DNA of 64,000 nt from Gemmatimonadaceae bacterium. Its GTDB lineage: Bacteria; Gemmatimonadota; Gemmatimonadetes; Gemmatimonadales; Gemmatimonadaceae. A program made the position numbers and the translations under genes. Below, one piece after another: positions 1 to 8,840 of this stretch. The stretch's first letter is position 1, and every line of letters starts with the position of its first letter. Location of the stretch: positions 1-64,000 of the forward strand of contig JBBJNV010000008.1 of NCBI GenBank assembly GCA_037721215.1, given 5' to 3'. The notes under the pieces are model-generated. The model was given only the letters and a program-made list of their open reading frames with translations. It was not told the DNA's origin and searched no databases.

Positions 1-932
1 TTCGGGATGGCGACGACGTCAGGCTTCAGTCGAAATCCGGTCAGCCGCTGGAAAGGTATTTTCCGGAGGTGGTCGCGGCGCTTCTGGCACTCGAGGCCCC
101 ACGGTTTGCGCTTGACGGTGAAATCGTCGTGCCCGTCAGGGGCGCACTCTCCTTCGACGATCTGCTGCAGCGCATCCACCCGGCGGCAAGCCGAATTGCA
201 AAGCTCTCGACGGAAACGCCAGCGGTGTATATCGTCTTCGATCTCCTCGTCAGCGAGCGGGGCCTGCCGATGGTTTCGCACCCGCTCATCGAACGCAGGC
301 CCCTGCTCGACTCGTTTGCCTTGAAGTATCTGCAGGACGACAGTGTGCGACTTTCGCCGGCAACCCGGGAAATTGATGTAGTGACGCAGTGGTTTGAAAC
401 CGTCGGCGGAGGACTCGACGGAATCGTTGCCAAGCGTCTCGATCTGCCTTACATGTCTGGCGAGCGATCCGGCATGATCAAGGTCAAGAAACGGAAAACC
501 ATTGACTGCGTGGTCGGGGGCTTCAGATATCTCGAGAAGGCCCCGGTCATCGGCTCGTTGCTGCTGGGATTGTACGATGACGATGGGTTACTCAACCATG
601 TTGGCTTCTCGTCAGCGTTCAGCACCGCGACTCGTGAAGAGCTGGTGCCAAAGCTCGAAGGTCTCATCGAGGCACCGGGATTCACCGGCAAGGCACCTGG
701 CGGTCCCAGCAGGTGGAGCACGAAACGAAGCTCGGAGTGGAAACCCCTGGCGCCCTTACTCGTCGCGGAGGTCGAGTACGACCATTTTACCGGTGGACGC
801 TTTCGGCACGGTACGAAATTTTTGCGCTGGCGGCCGGACAAGGCTCCCGCTCAGTGCACCATAGACCAGCTCACAACTGAATCGAAGTCGCCGCTGCATC
901 TGATTACACCCAGTGTAGCGGATGGTACCTGA
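1..932 (+). CDS. ATP-dependent DNA ligase, 3' part (5' end outside window)
   Basis: The reading frame is open from base 3, so the gene begins upstream of the window. The visible part carries the later nucleotidyltransferase motifs of ATP-dependent DNA ligases: LDGEIV (motif III), VYIVFDLL (IIIa), DGIVAKR (IV) and IKVKKR (V). An OB-fold-like C-terminal region follows, containing FRHGTKFLRWR. The adenylated lysine motif KxDG should lie just before base 1 and cannot be seen. The enzyme seals DNA nicks using ATP. The motif wording resembles the ligase domain of LigD or a stand-alone LigC-like enzyme used in end joining. No Ku, polymerase or phosphoesterase domain is visible, so which of these it is stays open. 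The next gene starts 3 bases after its stop. Confidence 0.9.
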   Translation, partial: RDGDDVRLQSKSGQPLERYFPEVVAALLALEAPRFALDGEIVVPVRGALSFDDLLQRIHPAASRIAKLSTETPAVYIVFDLLVSERGLPMVSHPLIERRPLLDSFALKYLQDDSVRLSPATREIDVVTQWFETVGGGLDGIVAKRLDLPYMSGERSGMIKVKKRKTIDCVVGGFRYLEKAPVIGSLLLGLYDDDGLLNHVGFSSAFSTATREELVPKLEGLIEAPGFTGKAPGGPSRWSTKRSSEWKPLAPLLVAEVEYDHFTGGRFRHGTKFLRWRPDKAPAQCTIDQLTTESKSPLHLITPSVADGT

Positions 933-935
933 CGC

Positions 936-1874
936 ATGCCATACCAATACCATACGGCTGACGTCTTCACCGACGAAGCGTTCGGCGGCAACCAGCTGGC
1001 CGTCCTCCCCAACGCCATCGGGTTGAGTGACGAGCACATGTTGTCCATCACGCGAGAATTCAATTTCTCCGAAACAGTGTTCGTGTTACCGGCGGAGCAT
1101 CCTTCACACACGCGACGGCTCCGGATTTTTACCCCGGGCGGCGAACTCCCTTTCGCAGGGCATCCAACGGTGGGAGCCGCATTTGTGCTGGCCGTCACCG
1201 GCGAGATCGAGTCTGCCGGTGCAGATACACGAATCGTGTTCGAAGAGCTGGCGGGCCCCGTCCGGGTACTGATCCGCACCACCGCGAGCGGCTCCGTTTT
1301 CTGTCAGTTGACGGCACCGCGGCTGCCTGAAAGAAGGGAGAGCGTTCCCGGTGTCGATATACTTGCGTCGATTCTCTCACTCGCGCCCGGCGACATCCAG
1401 AGCGGCGGATCCATGACGGTCGAGGCCGTGTCGGCCGGCGTCCCATTTCTGTTCGTCCCCTTACGGAACCTCGCTGCCCTTGGAAGGGCGCGCGTACGGC
1501 TCGACATCTGGGAGAAAGAGCTCAGCCACACCTGGGCTCCCGAGATCTATCTATTCGTCGAAGACCTCGAATCTGCCGCGCGCGATGGTGTCCAGCGCGG
1601 CGATGGCGTGATCAGGTCGCGCATGTTTGCGCCCACCATGGGGATCACGGAAGATCCGGCCACCGGTGGAGCGGCCGCTGCGCTCGGTGGCTACCTCGCG
1701 TGGCGATCCAACCGGCAGGACGGATTGCTGAAATGGACGATCCATCAAGGTGTCGAGATGGGAAGACCGAGCCGGCTTGAGGTGGAGACTGACATTCGCG
1801 GTAGTGCGATTCAAGCCGTCCGGGTCGGGGGTGCGTCGGTACTCGTGTCGTCAGGGGTGCTGCACGTCCCCTGA
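936..1874 (+). CDS. PhzF family isomerase/epimerase-like protein
   Basis: The 312-residue protein has the normal length and two-lobed layout of the PhzF/diaminopimelate-epimerase-like superfamily. Visible signatures are FGGNQLAVL near residue 16, the FSETVFV segment with Glu46 at the catalytic acid position, TPGGELPFAGHPTVG in the first lobe, and EDPATGGAAAALGGYL in the second. Family members catalyse proton-shift isomerisation or epimerisation of small carboxylated metabolites. There are no phenazine genes nearby, so phenazine synthesis is not suggested and the substrate is unknown. The start ATG lies 3 bases after the ligase stop, so the two genes are probably co-transcribed. The family call is strong and the substrate is unassigned. 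Confidence 0.9.
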   Translation: MPYQYHTADVFTDEAFGGNQLAVLPNAIGLSDEHMLSITREFNFSETVFVLPAEHPSHTRRLRIFTPGGELPFAGHPTVGAAFVLAVTGEIESAGADTRIVFEELAGPVRVLIRTTASGSVFCQLTAPRLPERRESVPGVDILASILSLAPGDIQSGGSMTVEAVSAGVPFLFVPLRNLAALGRARVRLDIWEKELSHTWAPEIYLFVEDLESAARDGVQRGDGVIRSRMFAPTMGITEDPATGGAAAALGGYLAWRSNRQDGLLKWTIHQGVEMGRPSRLEVETDIRGSAIQAVRVGGASVLVSSGVLHVP

Positions 1875-1894
1875 CTGGAACCGACGGTGGCGGT

Positions 1895-2266
1895 TCAGCT
1901 GCGAGCAGTCACACCGCCGGTGCTCTTCCAGTCGGTAAGCATTGCCACGATCAGAATCACGATTCCCACGGCGAGAAAAAAGTTTCGCGCGGAGTTGACC
2001 TGGGCGAAACCGAGGATCCACGGCAGGGCGATGAGTGCAAAGCCCACGACGAGCTCGATGGCGCCGTGAACCTTGAATGGAATCACCTTGATCAGGCCGA
2101 GCGGCATCGCGGTCAGCGCCGTCAGGATGAGATGAACTCCGGCAAGAACCATCGAGATGGTCGCGGGGAGACCGTCGAATCCAAACAGCCTCGGCGCAAG
2201 GAAGAACACCGGGACCATGAGGTAATCGAGCACGCCGTGAATCGTGGGTGAAATCGGTTTCATCAT
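1895..2266 (-). CDS. SPW-repeat small membrane protein
   Basis: This 123-residue protein is almost entirely hydrophobic, with about four predicted membrane helices. It carries two related halves, HGVLDYLMV near the start and HGAIELVVG near residue 67, followed by ALPWILGF, which matches the SPW-repeat (Ser-Pro-Trp-like) membrane family. The function of this family is unknown. The gene is convergent with the PhzF gene, 20 bases apart, and has a good Shine-Dalgarno-like GGAG upstream of its ATG. It would sit in the inner membrane. Confidence 0.75.
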   Translation of the reverse strand: MMKPISPTIHGVLDYLMVPVFFLAPRLFGFDGLPATISMVLAGVHLILTALTAMPLGLIKVIPFKVHGAIELVVGFALIALPWILGFAQVNSARNFFLAVGIVILIVAMLTDWKSTGGVTARS

Positions 2267-2459
2267 TACACTCCTTCGGGTTTGACATGGATCTGCTGCA
2301 ACGCTCGCGGACTTGACGAGTTGAACAATGTAAGGCCGCCGTGCTCGCGAAGCACGTCATTCATTGTTGCACTCCTGCCGTTCCCGGTGGATATTGGGAC
2401 CGCTCCCCCACGGCATTTCCCGAGCGAAGCTGTCTGCCCATACTGGAGAACGTTGCCCT

Positions 2460-5372
2460 ATGACACAAGGCCTTGTCCCACTGCAACCCGTATATCCGAC
2501 GCGCGCGCTTTTCGCCGCGTCGGGTCGGAAGCTGAGTTGCTTCCTGTTTTCTCTTATGCTTTTCGCAACTGGGTCTTCTCTGCAAGCTCAGTCGGGCACC
2601 ATCGCCGGCCGCGTCACCGACGCGAGAAACGCTCAGGCGTTGGGTGACGCGCTCGTATCGGTGGAAGGCACGCTGCAGGCCACGAAAACGCGTGGGGATG
2701 GATCGTACCGGCTCGATCTGGCTGCGGGGCAGTATGTGGTTCGAGTGAATCGCATCGGCTACACGCCGGAGCAGGATACCGTTGTAGTCACATCGGGGGC
2801 GACAGCCACTCAGGATTTTACTCTTTCAAGTGCCCCCACCGGGCTGGATGAAGTTGTTGTCACGGGCACTCGAGCGACCGATCGTACTGTTCTCGAAGCA
2901 CCGGTACCAATCGACGTACTGTCGGCTGCGGAAATCAGGAATACCGGCGCACAGGAAACGAGTCAGGTGATTCAGATGCTCGCGCCGTCGGTGAATTTCC
3001 CGCGGCCGTCGGTGAACGACGGTACGGATCACATCAGGCCGGCGACACTCCGCGGTCTGGGGCCGGACCAGACCCTCGTTCTCGTCAATGGCAAGCGGCG
3101 TCATACCACATCGCTTGTCCACGTCAACCAATCGGTGGGACGCGGCTCTACCAGCGTCGATCTTAACGCGATTCCGGTGGCCTCTATCGAACGCATCGAG
3201 ATTCTGCGCGATGGCGCCGCTGCACAGTACGGATCCGACGCCATCGCGGGCGTCATCAACGTCATTCTGAAATCGGAAGCACAAACGTCGCTGTCCACAA
3301 CTGTTGGCCGGACGTTTTCCACCTTCGAGGGCCTCGGCGGAAGCGCCGATTACTCTGACGGCCAGGTTTTTCAGATCGACGGCAATCTGGGCCGTGCGAT
3401 TCGCGGAGACGGCTTCGTTCATCTGACTGGCGAGTTCAGGAACCGCGACCGTACCAACCGTGCACGCGTGGATACAACCGTTCAGTGTTTCAGCGTTACC
3501 GTCGGCTGCGCTGAGCTGCCTGATGGCACTGCGATCTATGGAAATGAAAATCAGCGGCAGAGCTGGTCGGGTGACTCCGAGTCGCGCGACCTCGGATTTT
3601 TCCTGAACGGTGAGATCCCGCTCGAATCGGGTCTCAGGGTTTATGCGTTTGGCGGCTACGGGATGCGCGATGGTCTTGCGCCCGGATTCTTCCGACGAAG
3701 CTCCGATGACAGAACGATTCGCGGCCTTTATCCGAACGGTTTTCTGCCCCTCATCGGTAGCGACATCAGGGATGGCTCGGCCTCCCTGGGAGTGCGTGGT
3801 AATTTCGGTGAATGGAAGTGGGATCTGAGCGGGGTTTACGGGGCGAATTCATTCGAGTTCAACATCGAGCAGACCGCCAACGTCTCACTGGGACTGGCGT
3901 CGCCGACCGAATTCTATGCTGGTGCGCTGCGGCTGAATCAACTGGTTGGCAATCTTGACTTCGCAAGATTGTTCAGAGGCACAGGGCTCGGACCAGTCAA
4001 CGTCGCTGTCGGCGCGGAAGCGCGGCGCGATGGATACAAGCTGGAGCGCGGTGACGAAAATTCATTCGCGGTTGGAACCCAGCGCATTCTGGACGGACCG
4101 AGAGCGGGAGGCATAGCACCGCCGTTCACGCAGGTGTTTCCCGGATTCAGACCCGTTGACGAAGCGGATGCCTCTCGTACCAACGTCGGCGGATACATCG
4201 ACGTCGAGGCCACGCCGATTCAGCAGCTGCTGCTGGCGGTTGCCGGACGCGTCGAAAACTACAGTGACTTTGGCTCCACCGTCGACGGGAAATTCGCTGC
4301 CCGGCTCGAGATTGTCCCGGGATTGGCGATTCGCGGCGCCGTACAGTCGGGGTTCCGCGCCCCTTCGCTTGGCCAGTCCAATTTTTCCTCGGTTGCGACG
4401 AACTTCGTGAACGTCGGCGGTGTCAACACACCGTTCGAGATTCGGACATTCGCTGTTGGGAGCCCCGGCGCAACCTTGCTCGGCGCAACGGCGCTGACGC
4501 CGGAGCAATCGTTCAACGTAAGCGGCGGCCTGACCTTCCGGCTTCGCAACAACTTCTCGGTCTCGGCTGACTATTACGATGTGAAAATCGACGACCGGAT
4601 CGTGCTCTCCGGCAACTTCATCGACGCCTCGGTACGTAACCTCCTGGCGAACAACGGGATTCCCGGCGTAAGCGGTGCCCGCTATTTCACGAATGCCATC
4701 GATACCCGCACCAAGGGGCTCGACGTAGTCGTCAACTACGGCATCGAGCTCGGTGAGGCGGGACTGCTGAGACTCACCGGAGGCTACAACCAGAATGAGA
4801 CCGACGTGAGGAACGTGAAGGCCACGCCGCCGCAATTGACGGCCGTCAGCACGGCGTTGTTCGACCGTGTTCAGCGCACTCTCATTGAAAGAGGCCAGCC
4901 GAAGAACAGCGTCCGCCTCACAGCAAATCACGTGTTTCGCAACCTGACCACAAATATTCATGCAAGCAGGTTCGGCGAGTTCACGGTATTCCAGGGGGCA
5001 ACAAGTGGAGTTGCCGATCAGACTTTCGGTTCTCAGTGGGTCGCCGACCTTGCCCTGAGTTACAAGTTTGCCAATCGGCTGAATCTGACTGTGGGCGCAA
5101 ACAACGTTCTCGACACCTATCCTGACACGCTCATCACGGCCAATCAGACGCGGGGCATTTATCTCTTCTCGGGGCAGTCACCCGGGGGATTCAATGGCCG
5201 ATATGGCTACGTGAGAGCGGCGATTGACCTTCCAGATCTGGGGAGCCCGCTTCGTCGGGCGACAAAAAGGGCTGTTGCTGAAACCGCGCCGCGTGGTACC
5301 GACGAGCGGTCTGCACCATCCGCCTTCCGTCGTACGGAAAGATTGTCGGCGGTCGACGACCGGCGAAAGTAG
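2460..5372 (+). CDS. TonB-dependent receptor with carboxypeptidase-regulatory-like N-domain
   Basis: I chose the ATG at 2460, preceded by GGAG, over a TTG at 2364. It gives about 970 residues with a signal peptide ending LQA before QSG. A CarboxypepD_reg-like beta-sandwich follows (GTIAGRVTDARNAQALGDA). Next is a plug domain with LRGLGPDQTLVLVNGKRR and ERIEILRDGAAAQYGSDA, then a long 22-strand-type barrel. These receptors take up siderophores, cobalamin, glycans or other ligands across the outer membrane using TonB energy; the ligand here is unknown. Odd point: the usual barrel-closing strand seems to end at YGYVRAAIDL, yet 46 more Arg-rich residues follow before the stop. A G/C palindrome lies 6 bases after that stop, so the 3' end may be disturbed. 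Confidence 0.93.
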   Translation: MTQGLVPLQPVYPTRALFAASGRKLSCFLFSLMLFATGSSLQAQSGTIAGRVTDARNAQALGDALVSVEGTLQATKTRGDGSYRLDLAAGQYVVRVNRIGYTPEQDTVVVTSGATATQDFTLSSAPTGLDEVVVTGTRATDRTVLEAPVPIDVLSAAEIRNTGAQETSQVIQMLAPSVNFPRPSVNDGTDHIRPATLRGLGPDQTLVLVNGKRRHTTSLVHVNQSVGRGSTSVDLNAIPVASIERIEILRDGAAAQYGSDAIAGVINVILKSEAQTSLSTTVGRTFSTFEGLGGSADYSDGQVFQIDGNLGRAIRGDGFVHLTGEFRNRDRTNRARVDTTVQCFSVTVGCAELPDGTAIYGNENQRQSWSGDSESRDLGFFLNGEIPLESGLRVYAFGGYGMRDGLAPGFFRRSSDDRTIRGLYPNGFLPLIGSDIRDGSASLGVRGNFGEWKWDLSGVYGANSFEFNIEQTANVSLGLASPTEFYAGALRLNQLVGNLDFARLFRGTGLGPVNVAVGAEARRDGYKLERGDENSFAVGTQRILDGPRAGGIAPPFTQVFPGFRPVDEADASRTNVGGYIDVEATPIQQLLLAVAGRVENYSDFGSTVDGKFAARLEIVPGLAIRGAVQSGFRAPSLGQSNFSSVATNFVNVGGVNTPFEIRTFAVGSPGATLLGATALTPEQSFNVSGGLTFRLRNNFSVSADYYDVKIDDRIVLSGNFIDASVRNLLANNGIPGVSGARYFTNAIDTRTKGLDVVVNYGIELGEAGLLRLTGGYNQNETDVRNVKATPPQLTAVSTALFDRVQRTLIERGQPKNSVRLTANHVFRNLTTNIHASRFGEFTVFQGATSGVADQTFGSQWVADLALSYKFANRLNLTVGANNVLDTYPDTLITANQTRGIYLFSGQSPGGFNGRYGYVRAAIDLPDLGSPLRRATKRAVAETAPRGTDERSAPSAFRRTERLSAVDDRRK

Positions 5373-5378
5373 AGTCGT

Positions 5379-5415
5379 GGGGGGGGGGGGGGGCGGGCCC
5401 CCCCCCCCCCCCCCC
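5379..5415. repeat. G15-C-G3-C18 palindromic homopolymer tract
   Basis: Fifteen G (5379-5393), one C, three G, then eighteen C (5398-5415) form an almost perfect 18-bp inverted repeat with a single mismatch and no loop. It lies between two convergent genes, 6 bases after the receptor stop and 10 bases before the next stop on the other strand. It could act as a bidirectional terminator-like hairpin, but it lacks the T tract of an intrinsic terminator. Runs of this length are also typical of sequencing or assembly artefacts. Confidence 0.9.
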
Positions 5416-5425
5416 AACGATTGCG

Positions 5426-5782
5426 CTACTGAACGAAGTTATAAAGCCCGTAAAGGCCAACCACGGCTCCGCCTACGGCGAGTAGGAGTCCGGCAGTGCC
5501 GCCTATCACGGCGCCGATTACGAGCGCTGCACCTCCGACAACCATGAGAGCCACGTTCTGGCCCGCCCCCATGTTTCGCTCATCGCGAGCCTGAGGCGCG
5601 GACGCCGCGCTCTTGACGGAAGTGGATGGTCTGATGCCCGCTGTGCTGGCGGCAACGGTCGGACCAGCCAGCCTGCCTGCCTGGGAAGCAGGAGCTTTCG
5701 CCGACTGACCGAAAGCGACACTCAAAGGCGACGCAATGGTGACGGCCCCCGCTGCGACGAACGACATAAGCTTGCGATTCAT
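5426..5782 (-). CDS. Small exported protein with Gly-rich hydrophobic C-terminus
   Basis: The ATG at 5782, preceded by AGGGAG, gives 118 residues; an upstream in-frame start would add an implausible Arg/Pro-rich leader. Residues 1-24 look like a signal peptide ending in AFG before QSA. A Pro/Ala/Ser-rich linker follows. The C-terminal half is a glycine-zipper-like hydrophobic stretch (VVGGAALVIGAVIGG, then LLAVGGAVVGLYGLYNFVQ). Such segments insert into or associate with membranes. No enzymatic motif is visible and I do not recognise a named family. Confidence 0.65.
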   Translation of the reverse strand: MNRKLMSFVAAGAVTIASPLSVAFGQSAKAPASQAGRLAGPTVAASTAGIRPSTSVKSAASAPQARDERNMGAGQNVALMVVGGAALVIGAVIGGTAGLLLAVGGAVVGLYGLYNFVQ

Positions 5783-5858
5783 GTGGAACTCCCTGTTGGG
5801 GTCGGCTACGCGACGCGCTGGATAGGGTTCAACCGCGCCAGCCTGACCAATCGGGCAA

Positions 5859-7514
5859 TTACCGTGCACGCTCCGCGCCATCTTCGACAGTGGCGTGAAA
5901 TGCGGCTGTCAGAATCGCTCCCTGATGCTTCACCTGCACCCATACCCGATAGTTCCCTGGCTTGGGGAATGCATACGGGAACGAGACGATGTTGGACGTG
6001 ACAGAATCGTGGGCCATGTCGGGCATCGCTGCCGCGGCTATTCTCTTGCCAAGGCGGCCCCTGACAGTGTCTCCCGGCTCGCGCATGGCGAACGCCATCT
6101 GGGAAGCCATCGAGATCGTCCCGACCGGATGAAGATGGACGAATACTGAGCCGTCGTCCCGCGCGACGACCGAATGCCCGGGCATCCCCAGATACTGTTC
6201 CAGTTGAGCCGGACCGCCGTCACGGTCAGTTACGGTGAATTGCAACGGGGCCGGCACCCCCGCCAGAATGGGGCCCGGTGGGCGGTTCCATGTCACCGCG
6301 ATACCCCCTGCAAGTGTTGCCGTGGTCGCCTGCTTATCCACCGGGCCGGCGAGCCACGAATCATCCTGACTGGCGCCCGAAGCCGACGCTGCAACTCCCC
6401 CCGCTACCCCGAAAACTCCCGTGGCAGCTGTCTTCGATATGGGTGCGGCCGGGGTCGGAAGATTCAGAGAGCTCACCATCGTCTGGGTAAATCCACTTTC
6501 GTGGACGATATCCGCGAATACCCGGTACTGTCCCGCCGGCAGAGTTGGCAAGTCAGCCAGAAAGCTCACCGAATCGACGGATGACGGATGCAGATGAGCA
6601 AACGCGGAGAGATCGTTGCGAACCAGGAACAGGTGCATGAGCTTGCCGTGGTCCTGCATCAACGGAGTCCACGCGCTGGCCCGATTTCGGCTCAGCCATG
6701 CAGAGTCACCGCGCATCACCCATGGTGAATCGACGATGGCAAGGTGCAGTACGGCTCCGCTGGGGCCAGTCCGAACACTCGCTTGCGATTTGAGCGGCTT
6801 GAACATGCTGTCGACAAACCCTTCATCTTCCGCATTCCACCAGGTCCACCCGCCAAACACCAGTGCGGCAGCGACAACGGTCGTTGCGAGCATGGCATTA
6901 CGGGCGCGTCGATGACTGGCTGTACCCGCTGCTTCACCGGGGGGGAGGGTGCTCTCGCGTACCGCGGCACCCATGATCGTCACGAGTCCGGCAAAGAGGA
7001 GGATGCCCATCGCCGCAAGGCCAATGCCCATTGGAACATCCATCTCCAGCCGGCGCGTTGCCGACGCCACCATTGGAACGACCGCACTACCTCGACCCCT
7101 GGCACCGGTGACCTCGACAGTGACGCTGTTGGATCCACCAGTCATTATCCACAGGTTACCGGCGAACAGTCCGGCTTCGCCCTCTACACGAGGTGCCACC
7201 TCGGGTGGCGGTGCGCCACCAGTTGCGTCGAAACGGTTGGCCTGAACTGTAACGCGCTCGGGCTGATCACCGGCAATGCGTACGAAAACACGGGCCACGC
7301 CCGGAACAACCCCTGCCGGCATAATCTGAACTGTCACCGGGTAGGCACCCGCTTTGCCCTCGAACCACGTGTCAGGACTACCGACATGCGCGGCGGCGAT
7401 CATGTAAAGAAGTGCGACTCCGAAAATCCGGAAAGCTGTCTTCACTCCCGCACCCTCAACGGAAGCGTCAATTCTCGAAACGAAACGCTGAAACATGTAT
7501 GGGAGCCCATACAT
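5859..7514 (-). CDS. Membrane-anchored His/Met-rich protein, unknown family
   Basis: I start the protein at the ATG at 7514, which overlaps the stop of the upstream gene by one base (TAATG), giving 551 residues. A GTG at 7550 is possible but unnecessary. There is an N-terminal membrane segment near residues 25-40, a beta-rich extracytoplasmic domain, two membrane segments near 165-185 and 207-227, and a large C-terminal extracytoplasmic part. The C-terminal part is rich in His and Met: HGKLMHLF, FAHLHP, MPGHSVV, FVHLHP and MPDMAHDS. These patterns resemble YtkA/copper-handling periplasmic modules and suggest metal binding, most likely copper, but that is inference. It is translationally coupled to the polytopic protein encoded just upstream, so the two probably act together. 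Confidence 0.7.
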   Translation of the reverse strand: MYGLPYMFQRFVSRIDASVEGAGVKTAFRIFGVALLYMIAAAHVGSPDTWFEGKAGAYPVTVQIMPAGVVPGVARVFVRIAGDQPERVTVQANRFDATGGAPPPEVAPRVEGEAGLFAGNLWIMTGGSNSVTVEVTGARGRGSAVVPMVASATRRLEMDVPMGIGLAAMGILLFAGLVTIMGAAVRESTLPPGEAAGTASHRRARNAMLATTVVAAALVFGGWTWWNAEDEGFVDSMFKPLKSQASVRTGPSGAVLHLAIVDSPWVMRGDSAWLSRNRASAWTPLMQDHGKLMHLFLVRNDLSAFAHLHPSSVDSVSFLADLPTLPAGQYRVFADIVHESGFTQTMVSSLNLPTPAAPISKTAATGVFGVAGGVAASASGASQDDSWLAGPVDKQATTATLAGGIAVTWNRPPGPILAGVPAPLQFTVTDRDGGPAQLEQYLGMPGHSVVARDDGSVFVHLHPVGTISMASQMAFAMREPGDTVRGRLGKRIAAAAMPDMAHDSVTSNIVSFPYAFPKPGNYRVWVQVKHQGAILTAAFHATVEDGAERAR

Positions 7515-8731
7515 TAGCGCTTGACTCTGGACATGCCCTTGCCCCACCACAGCCCCGCCCGGGAGCCAACGGTAGCGAAGATCGCGGCCATACCCAGACC
7601 TGCAGCGAGCGTTGGAACGCTCAAATTGCCGCGGGCGTCCTTATCGACATTCCAGTATTCGTAACGCCACGGGCCAAGCCGCTCGGTGTAGTCCCACTGA
7701 TCGGCGCCAAATACGAAGTTCCGGGCCGCGGGGGAGAGCATGAACTCAGCCCAGTACCAGTGTATCCCGATCATGACTGCGACGAATGTCACGCCCAGTG
7801 CCGCCGACAGCAGCCAGTCGTGTGTAGCGCCCGCACGGCGCATGAGAATGTCGAATGCGAGGGCGGGAAATACCAGGAGCAGCGGAAACGGGTGTGGCAC
7901 CATGCTCGTGACCGCATTGTAGATCGGAGCGAGCATCGGTTGAGCGGGAAAGAGCTGCAGCGCCCAGATGCTGAGAATGACGATTGCCATGTAGCATGCT
8001 GCGATGCGCGTCGCTGGCCAGCTGAGTCTCGACGATCGCGCGAACGCTACCAGGAACAACGGAAGCACGGCGGCCGTGGCCTTGTAGAAACCAGAGCCGT
8101 GCATCTCATTGGCGAAACCTGCGTCTTCCATGAGCATGATTGTCATCATGACGACGACCACAGCGGCGGAATAGGCGAAAATCATCCCGAGGCGGCTGCG
8201 GTCGCGCTCTGAGGTCGCCCGGTTCTGCGCTGCCAGTGCAAGGAGCATCGCGCCGATTTGAATCCCGAGCATACCCATGAGAAGGATGATGTGCGGCGGG
8301 CTGATAATTTTGACATCCAGCCCGTACGCGTTGTGCCACCAGTTGTCGAACGGCGCCGACGTAATCATCATCACGGTGCCCCAGATGCAGACCCAGATGC
8401 CGAGCGGGGCATGAAAAAACTTCCAGAAACGGACCGACCTGCTCTCCGCTACTCTGTCATTTCCGAAGCTCGTACGGAGCGCGATCCAGGCGCAGCTCAG
8501 TCCTGCAACGACTGCGGCGATCTGCTCGAGCAGGTGGGGGGGCGACCAGAAAGTGTCGCGACCGATGGTGCGGTGCCATGAGATGTCCCAGATCAGTCCA
8601 ACGGCAATGCACGTCGAGGCCGCGACGATGGCGTAGATCGGCCATTCGGCGGCCATCGTCCGGGTTCCCGCGCGGGATGCGGAATCGATTCTGCCCGTAT
8701 GGCCGGGGATTGCGGTGAGCGGCGCTGCCAT
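7514..8731 (-). CDS. Polytopic membrane protein with duplicated WH-G-D-SPPH motif
   Basis: The ATG at 8731, preceded by GGAG, gives 405 residues with roughly nine or ten hydrophobic segments. Two copies of one motif are visible: WDISWHRTIGRDTFWSPPH near residue 48, and DNWWHNAYGLDVKIISPPH near residue 127. The common pattern is D-x2-W-H-x3-G-x-D-x(3,4)-S-P-P-H. The repeated histidines next to membrane segments could bind a metal or haem; this is inference. I do not recognise a named family. It is coupled to the His/Met-rich protein downstream and divergent from the peroxiredoxin gene, with 109 bases between the start codons that must hold both promoters. Confidence 0.75.
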   Translation of the reverse strand: MAAPLTAIPGHTGRIDSASRAGTRTMAAEWPIYAIVAASTCIAVGLIWDISWHRTIGRDTFWSPPHLLEQIAAVVAGLSCAWIALRTSFGNDRVAESRSVRFWKFFHAPLGIWVCIWGTVMMITSAPFDNWWHNAYGLDVKIISPPHIILLMGMLGIQIGAMLLALAAQNRATSERDRSRLGMIFAYSAAVVVVMMTIMLMEDAGFANEMHGSGFYKATAAVLPLFLVAFARSSRLSWPATRIAACYMAIVILSIWALQLFPAQPMLAPIYNAVTSMVPHPFPLLLVFPALAFDILMRRAGATHDWLLSAALGVTFVAVMIGIHWYWAEFMLSPAARNFVFGADQWDYTERLGPWRYEYWNVDKDARGNLSVPTLAAGLGMAAIFATVGSRAGLWWGKGMSRVKR

Positions 8732-8840
8732 CGTTGGAAACTCCGTTGGGTTTGCACTTCGAAAATTCTCGATTGCCCGCTGGCACGAGGCTCGTACCAT
8801 CGGCTATCATACCTTCTCACCCTCCAGCGAACAACGACAA

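Noticed and set aside
936-1874. PhzF protein as evidence of phenazine synthesis
   Set aside because: No other phenazine gene is present, and PhzF-like proteins are widespread with other roles.
2364-2459. TTG start extending the first receptor by 32 residues
   Set aside because: The extension has no signal character, while the ATG at 2460 has GGAG upstream and leads directly into a signal peptide.
4062-4961. 299-codon minus-strand open frame
   Set aside because: It lies wholly inside the first TonB-dependent receptor gene and shows no recognisable domain.
5224-5547. Frames encoding poly-Gly/poly-Pro across the G/C tract
   Set aside because: They arise only because the homopolymer has no stop codon, and they conflict with the flanking real genes.
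7412-8212. 266-codon plus-strand open frame
   Set aside because: It is antisense to the coupled membrane-protein pair, with a His/Arg/Glu-rich shadow composition.
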